A stretch of 13,437 nucleotides of DNA from Prolixibacteraceae bacterium (lineage in GTDB: Bacteria > Bacteroidota > Bacteroidia > Bacteroidales > Prolixibacteraceae): assembly GCA_027451165.1 (NCBI GenBank), contig DAIDJX010000067.1, forward strand, positions 1 through 13,437, read 5' to 3'. Positions within the stretch are counted from its first letter, which is position 1. Each line of letters starts with the position of its first letter. A program made the translations under genes and the position numbers. Below are positions 6,744 through 13,437 of this stretch, one piece after another. The notes beneath the pieces were generated by a model. It saw only the letters and a program-made list of their open reading frames with translations. It was not told the origin of the DNA and made no database searches.

Positions 6744-9125
6744 ATGATCAGGCACTTTTTTATCAATATGTTCAGAAATATCCGCCACAACAAGGTGTTT
6801 ACCCTGATCAACCTGGGCAACCTGGTGGTGGGATTCGCCGTTTTTATCCTGTTCAGTGTGTTGGTGGACTACGAACTGAGCTATGACAAGTTCAATACAA
6901 ACTACGAACAGATATACCGGGTACAAACCCGGCAGGAGGATTCTTACCCGATAAACTATTGTACTTACAGTCCGCCGGCATACCGCTATCATTTGTTATC
7001 GGATCTTCCGGAGGTGGAAAAGGTGTTGCTGATGCGGGAAGTTTCGGGTGGAGCGCATGGTTCCGGTCAGTTTTTCACACTGCCCGACGGAAGCCAGCTC
7101 AATGAACAGGATGGTTACTGGAGCGAGAACACCATTTTCGATATTTTTACTGTGCCCCTGATCGAAGGCAGCAAGCAAAATGCGCTGACCGAACCCAATA
7201 CCATTGCCCTGTCGGAAACCCTGGCAAAAAAGCTCTTCCCGACCGGTAGTGCAACAGGGAAGCTGGTCACCATCGGGAAGCATTACCCACTGACTGTTTC
7301 AGCTGTGTATGCCGACTTTCCGCTGAACTCCTCCCTTCGTCCGACCTACATGGTTTCCATGCCCACCTATGACATTCTGGGAGATGGTCCGCAGTACCGG
7401 GATAACTGGAGGCAAATTCAGTTTGACAATTTCATTTTATTGAAAAAGGGCGCAGATCCGGAACAGGTCAATGCCAAAATCAGGGATGCCTTTAAAAATA
7501 TCAAGGATTACGAAAAGTCATTCCCCTATCTGCATCCCCTCTCCAAACATCATATTTCGCCCAACAGTCAGGGCGATATGCTGATCGGACTGGCCATCCT
7601 TTCCCTGGCTGCCGTTTTAGTTCTGATTCTGGCTTGTGTGAATTATGTGAACCTTTCCCTGGCCAATTCCACCCAGCGTTCCAAAGAAATTGGCATCAAA
7701 AAGGTGATTGGCTCTTCTCAGAGATTCCTTGCTTACCAATTTCTGGCTGAAACTGTTTTGCATACGCTGTTTGCCACCCTCGTCGCGTTGTTTGTGGCTC
7801 AGGCAGCCTTGCCCCTTTTGAACCGGATCATGGAAAAGAATTTTGACCTTTCCATCTGGAGCAACGGAACGATGCTGGGTTTGATCCTGCTGGTAAGTCT
7901 GCTTGTCGGCGTTCTCTCCGGGTTATACCCGGCTTTGGTAATATCTGCCTACAATCCCGTAAAGGTTCTGAAGGGGAAATTATTCAGCAATGGCGGCACC
8001 TCTTTCAGCGTGAAGAAAGTACTGGTGGTTGCCCAGTTCTCTATTTCTCTGTTTATGCTGTTGGTCAGCTTTATTCTTTATGGCCATGTGAATTTCATCC
8101 TGAACAAAGATTTGGGATTTGCCAGTAAAAATATCCTTTATACAGAAATCAATGTCCACGATACCACTGATTTTGAAACAATTAAAAACAGGATGTTGCA
8201 GCATTCCGAAATCTCCGACGTGGCATTTTCATCTACCATTCCGTTCATTGGGAACATTGGCGGGTACATCAGCTGGGAAGACGGAGCACCTGACGACCGG
8301 GTGATGGTCAGCCGGAATTATGTGAATTACGATTTTATCCCGACCTACAACCTGAAAATGGTGTATGGGCGTAATTTTTCAAGGGAATATCCTGCAGACA
8401 ACCAGGCTTGCATCATCAATGAGACCGCATTGAAGGTTTTTGGATGGAAAGACCCGGTCGGGAAAAGGATCACCCTGTATGGAAGGGCTTATCCGGTCAT
8501 CGGGGTGGTAAAGGATTTTCATCCCTATTCGGTGCACAATCTGATACCCACCTACGTGATGTTTCTGAACAGCAATGTCATTTCCGGATCGAGCCTGATC
8601 AGTGTCCGCTATACTTCCGGGAGTGAAGCCAATGCCAAAACGATCGTCACCCGTGAGTTGGAGGATATTCTTCCAAACGACCCCTTTGAATTCAAGGATT
8701 TCGGGGTAGCTTTTTACCTGGATTATGCCATCGGCTTCTGGCAAACGATGAAGCGGATGTTTATATTTTTTGCGGTGGTCACCTTGTTTATTTCGACCAT
8801 TGGGCTATTCGGGCTGATCCTGTTTACTGTCAGGCGCCGAACAAAAGAGATCGGTGTCCGGAAAGTGCTGGGCAGTTCGATCATTACGGTCTATTGGCAG
8901 CTTTCTTCTGAAGTGATTTATATGCTTGGCTTTGCCGTAATTCTCGGTTGTCCGGCCGCCATGGTGATTTATAAAGCCATGCCCGGTGCGTACAAGGAGC
9001 CGCTTTCAGCGCTGGTTTTTGTTGCAGGAATCCTGCTGATCGCGGTGATTGCCCAGCTGACGATCAGTTACCATGTGCTGAAGGTGGCGGTGAGCAATCC
9101 GGTGGAGGCACTGCGGTATGAGTAA
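6744..9125 (+). CDS. FtsX/MacB-type ABC permease 1
   Basis: A 793-residue inner-membrane protein with the duplicated layout common in Bacteroidota. TM1 is at about 19-41, followed by a periplasmic MacB-type domain (about 45-275). TM2-4 lie at about 279-301, 332-354 and 376-399. TM5 (about 424-446) leads to a second periplasmic domain (about 450-665). TM6-8 lie at about 671-693, 722-743 and 755-776. Both cytoplasmic coupling segments that contact the ATPase are visible as RSKEIGIKKVIGSS (from 312) and RRTKEIGVRKVLGSS (from 698). The end NPVEALRYE is characteristic. It should work with ATPase 1 as a mechanotransmission pump that drives periplasmic substrate through adaptor and TolC. It sits 69 bases downstream of ATPase 1 without a visible terminator. 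The substrate is unknown; peptides, lipoproteins or antibiotics are all possible for this fold. Confidence 0.94.
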   Translation: MIRHFFINMFRNIRHNKVFTLINLGNLVVGFAVFILFSVLVDYELSYDKFNTNYEQIYRVQTRQEDSYPINYCTYSPPAYRYHLLSDLPEVEKVLLMREVSGGAHGSGQFFTLPDGSQLNEQDGYWSENTIFDIFTVPLIEGSKQNALTEPNTIALSETLAKKLFPTGSATGKLVTIGKHYPLTVSAVYADFPLNSSLRPTYMVSMPTYDILGDGPQYRDNWRQIQFDNFILLKKGADPEQVNAKIRDAFKNIKDYEKSFPYLHPLSKHHISPNSQGDMLIGLAILSLAAVLVLILACVNYVNLSLANSTQRSKEIGIKKVIGSSQRFLAYQFLAETVLHTLFATLVALFVAQAALPLLNRIMEKNFDLSIWSNGTMLGLILLVSLLVGVLSGLYPALVISAYNPVKVLKGKLFSNGGTSFSVKKVLVVAQFSISLFMLLVSFILYGHVNFILNKDLGFASKNILYTEINVHDTTDFETIKNRMLQHSEISDVAFSSTIPFIGNIGGYISWEDGAPDDRVMVSRNYVNYDFIPTYNLKMVYGRNFSREYPADNQACIINETALKVFGWKDPVGKRITLYGRAYPVIGVVKDFHPYSVHNLIPTYVMFLNSNVISGSSLISVRYTSGSEANAKTIVTRELEDILPNDPFEFKDFGVAFYLDYAIGFWQTMKRMFIFFAVVTLFISTIGLFGLILFTVRRRTKEIGVRKVLGSSIITVYWQLSSEVIYMLGFAVILGCPAAMVIYKAMPGAYKEPLSALVFVAGILLIAVIAQLTISYHVLKVAVSNPVEALRYE

Positions 9126-9128
9126 AAT

Positions 9129-9170
9129 GTCTGAACTGGGATTTATGGGATTAAAGGATTAATATGATTT
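9129..9170 (+). repeat. GGATT-rich repeat copy 2, after permease 1
   Basis: This copy matches 6641-6682 in 37 of 42 positions, including a 19-base identical core ATGGGATTAAAGGATTAA. It starts three bases after the permease 1 stop codon and fills most of the gap before ATPase 2. Confidence 0.85.
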
Positions 9171-9191
9171 TGTTAACCTGTATAGTATAAA

Positions 9192-9866
9192 ATGTTCATT
9201 ATGATAAATTTAACAGGTATTGATAAATATTACGATTCTAAATTTCAGCGGAGTTTTGTGCTGAAGGGCATCAATCTCCACGTAAAAGAAGGGGAATTTC
9301 TGAGCATTATGGGACCCAGCGGATCCGGAAAATCGACTTTGCTGAATATCATCGGGTTGCTTGATAAGCCTTCGGAAGGACAGTATACCTTATTTGACAA
9401 ATCGGTTCTTGACCTGAAAGAAAAGGAGATGGTCGACTATCACCGTCATTTCATGGGGTTCATTTTCCAGGCTTATCACCTGATCGAAGACATGACGGTG
9501 GTTGAGAATATTGAAACACCATTGATCTACAAGGGAGTTAAATCCCGTGACCGCAAGGCAATGGTGGCCGATCTGCTCGACCGCTTCAGCATGGTGGCCA
9601 AAAAGGATTTGTTCCCACAACAGCTTTCAGGAGGGCAGCAGCAACTCGTGGGCATCGCACGGGCCATCGTTGGTAAGCCCAAACTGCTCCTGGCCGATGA
9701 ACCGACCGGAAATCTGCACTCTTCCCAGGGAGAAATGATCATGGGGGTACTGGACGAATTGAACAAAGAGGGGATGACCATTATTCAGGTGACTCACAAT
9801 GAGAGATTTGCGGAGTTCGGGAAGCGGATCATCAGGCTGGAAGACGGGTATTTGTCTAAACTATGA
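9192..9866 (+). CDS. MacB/LolD-type ABC transporter ATPase 2 with variant signature and D-loop
   Basis: A 224-residue ATPase (start ATG 9192, or ATG 9201, which better matches the usual MI-L-T N-terminus). Walker A is GPSGSGKS (41-48), Q-loop Q93 in IFQAYHL, the signature LSGGQQQLVGIARA (146-159), Walker B LLLADEP with E170, and switch H202. Two departures from ATPase 1 stand out. The conserved Arg after the signature (QQQR) is Leu152, and the D-loop NLDS reads NLHS, replacing its Asp with His. Catalytic Glu and His are intact, so it is probably active. It shares the FtsX-system architecture but is clearly a separate paralogue. A partner for permease 2 downstream is the simplest reading; the lipoprotein gene lies between them. 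Confidence 0.94.
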   Translation: MFIMINLTGIDKYYDSKFQRSFVLKGINLHVKEGEFLSIMGPSGSGKSTLLNIIGLLDKPSEGQYTLFDKSVLDLKEKEMVDYHRHFMGFIFQAYHLIEDMTVVENIETPLIYKGVKSRDRKAMVADLLDRFSMVAKKDLFPQQLSGGQQQLVGIARAIVGKPKLLLADEPTGNLHSSQGEMIMGVLDELNKEGMTIIQVTHNERFAEFGKRIIRLEDGYLSKL

Positions 9867-9896
9867 TTTTTGTGATTAAATGATTACCATGATTAT
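9866..9896 (+). repeat. Degenerate GGATT-type repeat copy 3, at the ATPase 2 stop
   Basis: The segment GTGATTAAATGATTACCATG and following bases align with the core of copies 1 and 2, keeping GATTAAA, GATTA and ATGATT at the same spacing while GG has become TG. It starts directly at the TGA stop codon of ATPase 2. The match is weaker, so chance similarity in AT-rich DNA is possible. Confidence 0.5.
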
Positions 9897-9911
9897 AAAT
9901 TATCATTCTAT

Positions 9912-11471
9912 ATGAAACCGGCACTGTTTAAATGGATTAATCCGGCAATTTGGGTACTTATCCTTTTGGTTTACATAACTTCTTCATGCAGCAGCAACCG
10001 TCTGAAAACCGACGAGAAGAAGCTGGTGAACCAGATTCTCTCTGAAGAAGAACAGTTAGCCCGGCAGGAAGCTAAACGCGCCGAACGCGAAAGGCAACCG
10101 GCCGACTCCCTGGCATTATTACCAAAAGGTTTCAGGTTTAATGAGCAACGGGGAGCTGATCCTTTGCAGCCTCCTGTGGTGATCGATATTGCCGGAAGTC
10201 TGGAAAACATCAGCGATCTGAAACTCTCTGATGTCGCTTCTGATATTCAATATATCCGGCTGGAACCGGTGCCTGACACCACTCTCCCGCGAAACCTCAG
10301 ATACAAGTACTACTTTATGGACAACTATCTTGTAGCCCTTAATATTTATGGGATTCACCTGTTTAACAAAGAGGGAAAGTTTATTCGCTCCGTGGTAAAA
10401 AACCAGATGACAGGAGTTGATTTTGATGAGAAAAATAACAGGTTGAAATTTTGGAACGATTATACGCTGATTGGAGGAGGTACTGCGGTTTGGGCTCGGG
10501 GTAACTCCCTGTTCTATGGCTTTAGCAACAATATCACCGGACAGCGCTCATTGATCGAATACGACTGCAGCAAAGAACAGCTTCTGCCGGAAATTGGATT
10601 CAATCCTGAAAATCCCGGAAAAATTACCGGGCTGGGAGAAGTTATTATGGATTTAAATCACGGGAAAACGACACCTCCTCCTCCACGAACCCACCAGGGA
10701 ATGTTCAGCATGGATCCTGAATTTATGTACTCCGGCATGGGAGCCTTTTCCCCAGATCGCAATACCTATATTTCCAGCTTGAGTGGAAAGAATATGTTGG
10801 GTGTCATGGGGAAAAACGGGGATACGTTAGCCATCTTCACAAAGTATGAACAGTTGAAGAATTACACTAAATCGTTGAAGAGGGGAACCGACTTTGGCAC
10901 GAGGTATGAAAAAGGTGGTAATTATTATTTCCGCAGTAATTTCAATGATACTGTTTTTCAGGTCATTCCGCCCAACAGGTTGCTTCCGTTGTATGTGCTG
11001 AATCTGGGGAAATACAAAGTCAGCATCCAGGAAGGAGTAGATCCCGATGTCAAACTGGTTGGGAAAATTATTCCTCAAAATTGGGCTGAAACGAAGAATT
11101 ATATCTTTTTGACTTTTACCAAAGACAATTATGACTGTACGAACAACCGCAAAAATAAAAGCGTAAAAATATTCCATGCCCTGTTTTCAAAGAGCAAAAA
11201 AATGTTGCAGATCGTAAAAAGTGATCCATTCGATTATGAAGCGCCAATACTCATGAACGATCTTGACGGCGGTTATCCTGTCTGGCCCTTGTCCTATCAG
11301 ACTGCCGCCAACGGGGAGATCCTTATTTCATTGAAAGGGAAAGAGTTATTAAATCATACCCAATCAGCGCTTTTTAAAAATTCCTCAGTGCCTGATATCA
11401 AAAGGGAGAAATTAAAACAATTTGCCAATTCGTTAAAAGAGGAGGATGATATTTTGATGATCGTTAAATAA
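9912..11471 (+). CDS. Beta-propeller lipoprotein (Bacteroidota 6-bladed propeller type)
   Basis: The 519 residues begin with a signal peptide ending in VYITSSC, so Cys26 is a likely lipidation site, although Thr at -3 is not the usual Leu. A charged, probably helical linker follows (about 30-65, KTDEKKLVNQILSEEEQLAR). The remainder opens with PPVVIDIAGSLENISDLKLS and SDIQYIRLEP (87-118), matching the start of the 6-bladed beta-propeller lipoproteins common in this phylum. Recurrent strands such as YLVALNIYGIHLFNKEGKFI fit blades. It has a PPPP run at 255-258 and ends with EILISLKGKELL and EDDILMIVK. Function is unknown; such propellers bind ligands or partners at the cell surface or periplasm. 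It lies 45 bases after ATPase 2 and 15 before permease 2, so it is probably co-expressed with the pump. The exact Pfam family (DUF4933/4934/5128-like) is uncertain. Confidence 0.82.
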   Translation: MKPALFKWINPAIWVLILLVYITSSCSSNRLKTDEKKLVNQILSEEEQLARQEAKRAERERQPADSLALLPKGFRFNEQRGADPLQPPVVIDIAGSLENISDLKLSDVASDIQYIRLEPVPDTTLPRNLRYKYYFMDNYLVALNIYGIHLFNKEGKFIRSVVKNQMTGVDFDEKNNRLKFWNDYTLIGGGTAVWARGNSLFYGFSNNITGQRSLIEYDCSKEQLLPEIGFNPENPGKITGLGEVIMDLNHGKTTPPPPRTHQGMFSMDPEFMYSGMGAFSPDRNTYISSLSGKNMLGVMGKNGDTLAIFTKYEQLKNYTKSLKRGTDFGTRYEKGGNYYFRSNFNDTVFQVIPPNRLLPLYVLNLGKYKVSIQEGVDPDVKLVGKIIPQNWAETKNYIFLTFTKDNYDCTNNRKNKSVKIFHALFSKSKKMLQIVKSDPFDYEAPILMNDLDGGYPVWPLSYQTAANGEILISLKGKELLNHTQSALFKNSSVPDIKREKLKQFANSLKEEDDILMIVK

Positions 11472-11486
11472 AATGAGACTGTCACC

Positions 11487-13437
11487 ATGCATTTGAACCT
11501 GAAAATCTCGCTTCGCAGTTTTAGCAGGAAACCGGTGTATACCGGCATTACTTTCATCGGTTTTACATTTGGAATTGCAGCCGGAATCCTTATCTATCTC
11601 TGGATAAGTCATGAAATGAGCTACGATACTTTCCACATGGATTACACGAGGATTTACCGGGCGCTTACCTTATCGAAGCAGGGCGATGAAATCGTAAAAT
11701 CTGCCGGTTGTTACCGTCCGGTGGCGGCCACCCTGAAAAAGGATTATCCACAGATTGAATATGCCACCTACCTGAGTTTCAGTTCAGAGGATTCACCCTT
11801 GCAGCGGCCTGGAAACAGTGAAAAGATTGAAGCCATGCCGGTATGGGTGAACGATGATTTCTTTTCAATTTTCAATGGCTTTGCTTTTATTGAAGGTGAT
11901 GCTTTTAATGCCATAAAAAATCCATCAGGGATAATTTTATCGGAAAAGGTAGCCCGGAAACTTTTCGGCAGCGAGCCGGCGCTGGGGAAAACGGTCGTCA
12001 GCAACAAGTACTTCGAGCAGGTTTATACGGTCACGGGTGTAGTCCGTATTCCGGAAAATTCACACATCGATTTTGGATATCTGCTCACCGAATCAAACAG
12101 TATCGTGGCAGGTTATGCCAGCCACTGGGGAGACAAAGCGCACGTTCATGTTTACATAAAATTGAGGAACAATGCCGGCATTGATCAATCTTTTTTGGCA
12201 GGTGTTACCAATCACATCAGCCGTTACACCCATAAGACCGACAAACTGATGTTTCAACCCCTGGCGGATATTCACCTTCATTCCGGATATGAGTCCAATC
12301 TGTACGATAAAAACCTGGGCAGTTTTATGTATATCTGGATTTTTTCAGGGCTGGCTGTTGTGGTGGTGTTGATGGCTTCGTTCAATTTTTCCGTGCTTTC
12401 GGTGGCCAGGTCTTCTGAGCGAGCTACTGAAATCGGGATAAAAAAAGTGAACGGAGCCGGACAAATCCACATCATCGGTCAGTTTATGGCTGAATCCCTG
12501 TTTCAGACTTTGCTGGCCACTTGTGCTGGTGCGGCCCTGATCATGTTACTGCTTCCCTGGTTTAACCGTCTAACAGGGCAGTTGATTGATTTTCATTATT
12601 CCTTGAAAATGCTGTTCAACCTGGGTGCCATTACCCTTGTCACAGGGATTATAGCAGGAATTTACCCCTCATTCTTCCTTGCATCGCTTCAACCCAAGGG
12701 AATATTAAAGAATGGAACCTTAACCGGGTCAAAAAGCGGGATTATCCGGATGCTGGTCACAGTTCAGTTTTTCGTCGCCATTTTTTTCCTGACTGCAACT
12801 TTCTTTTTCATGAAACAACTGAACTACATCCGGAACAGAAACCTTGGATTCAGTCATGAGAATATGGTCGTCATACCTACTGGTTTGTGGTATGCCAACT
12901 CAGGGTTTAAAAATGAACTGATGAAAAACCCGGATATTCTGGGAGTATCGGCCAGTGTTTATGCACCGGTGGATTTCGGTTGGAAGATTACGATGCCACT
13001 TGTCCACCGGGGGATAACCGACAGCATAAACCTTTCGCTTTTTTGGGTGGATGAGGATTTCGCCCGTACATATCAGCTTGAAATGGTCAAGGGCCAGTTC
13101 CTGCAGATGGATTACGCCGCCTTCTGGAAGGAAATGAAGAATTCAGGAAAGGAAAAACAGAATGAAGGAGAGCCCGCCCTCACATTCCCGGTGGTTATAA
13201 ATGAAACCGCAGAGAAAATGCTGGGTTTTAATGATCCGGTCGGACAGCGGCTGGGGGATAAAGTCATTGTCGGTGTAGTGAAAGATTTTCATTTCCGTCC
13301 ATTGCATCAGCCGATCGGTCCGCTCATGATGCTAAATGATCCGCAGAACATGGGGACCATAAATGTTAAAATTTCCGGAGCGAACAGGGAGAAAACACTC
13401 CGGTATATCCGTGATACATACCGGAAATACAGGGATC
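11487..13437 (+). CDS. FtsX/MacB-type ABC permease 2 (C-terminus cut by window edge)
   Basis: From ATG 11487 the frame stays open for 650 residues to the right edge. The earlier ATG at 11473 meets a stop after seven codons. The layout parallels permease 1: TM1 about 19-40, a first periplasmic domain with the motif SEKVARKLFGSEPALGKTV (152-170), and TM2-4 at about 280-303, 332-356 and 376-399. The coupling segment is RATEIGIKKVNGAGQ (312-326), TM5 is about 420-441, and the second periplasmic domain is under way with INETAEKMLGFNDPVGQ and VVKDFHFRPLHQ. The last three membrane helices (about 130-150 residues) are missing from the window. The coupling segment has VNGAG where permease 1 has VIGSS. 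It follows the lipoprotein by 15 bases. The likely ATPase is number 2. Confidence 0.92.
   Translation, partial: MHLNLKISLRSFSRKPVYTGITFIGFTFGIAAGILIYLWISHEMSYDTFHMDYTRIYRALTLSKQGDEIVKSAGCYRPVAATLKKDYPQIEYATYLSFSSEDSPLQRPGNSEKIEAMPVWVNDDFFSIFNGFAFIEGDAFNAIKNPSGIILSEKVARKLFGSEPALGKTVVSNKYFEQVYTVTGVVRIPENSHIDFGYLLTESNSIVAGYASHWGDKAHVHVYIKLRNNAGIDQSFLAGVTNHISRYTHKTDKLMFQPLADIHLHSGYESNLYDKNLGSFMYIWIFSGLAVVVVLMASFNFSVLSVARSSERATEIGIKKVNGAGQIHIIGQFMAESLFQTLLATCAGAALIMLLLPWFNRLTGQLIDFHYSLKMLFNLGAITLVTGIIAGIYPSFFLASLQPKGILKNGTLTGSKSGIIRMLVTVQFFVAIFFLTATFFFMKQLNYIRNRNLGFSHENMVVIPTGLWYANSGFKNELMKNPDILGVSASVYAPVDFGWKITMPLVHRGITDSINLSLFWVDEDFARTYQLEMVKGQFLQMDYAAFWKEMKNSGKEKQNEGEPALTFPVVINETAEKMLGFNDPVGQRLGDKVIVGVVKDFHFRPLHQPIGPLMMLNDPQNMGTINVKISGANREKTLRYIRDTYRKYRD

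Noticed and set aside
9176..9218. ACCTGT/ACAGGT inverted repeat flanking the ATPase 2 start as a translational control hairpin
   Set aside because: The stem is only six bases with a loop of about 31 AT-rich bases, which is too weak to claim.

Overview
The window (about 13.4 kb) looks like chromosomal DNA of a Bacteroidota bacterium, probably a Bacteroidales/Marinilabiliales-type relative; this is inferred, not proven. The reasons are the large MacB/FtsX-type permeases of about 800 residues ending in NPVEALRYE, a TolC protein opening with the TLNDCIRFAMQNN signature, a beta-propeller lipoprotein of a type I know from this phylum, the lack of clear Shine-Dalgarno sequences, and intergenic repeats of a style common in these genomes.

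Layout: two regulatory genes read leftward on the minus strand (2691 to 1). They are an NtrC-type sigma-54-dependent response regulator and, translationally coupled to it by an ATGA overlap, a membrane sensor histidine kinase cut by the left edge. Diverging from them on the plus strand is a gene series: TolC-like outer-membrane factor (2862-4208), a 493-bp repeat-filled gap, HlyD/MacA-like adaptor (4702-5958), ABC ATPase 1 (5967-6674), FtsX/MacB-type permease 1 (6744-9125), ABC ATPase 2 (9192-9866), a beta-propeller lipoprotein (9912-11471) and permease 2 (from 11487, cut by the right edge). I see no RNA genes, transposase genes or CRISPR arrays.

How it works together (inference): the kinase senses a signal and phosphorylates the regulator. 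The regulator activates a sigma-54 promoter in the divergent intergenic region and so switches on a tripartite MacAB-TolC-like export machine. A good -24/-12 element (GG-N10-GC, 2830-2845) lies just before the TolC start codon. A perfect palindrome built of GTAAAA half-sites lies about 88 bp upstream of the predicted transcription start, where an NtrC-type enhancer would be expected. There are two ATPase/permease sets but only one adaptor and one outer-membrane factor here. A surface-type propeller lipoprotein is inserted in the second set.

The most unusual structure outside the genes is a set of repeats hugging the 3' ends of genes. A 21-bp tandem repeat starts three bases after the TolC stop codon, followed by a mosaic of hairpin-forming repeats. 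GGATT-rich repeat copies sit at the ends of ATPase 1 (where the repeat appears to encode the last ten residues), permease 1 and ATPase 2.
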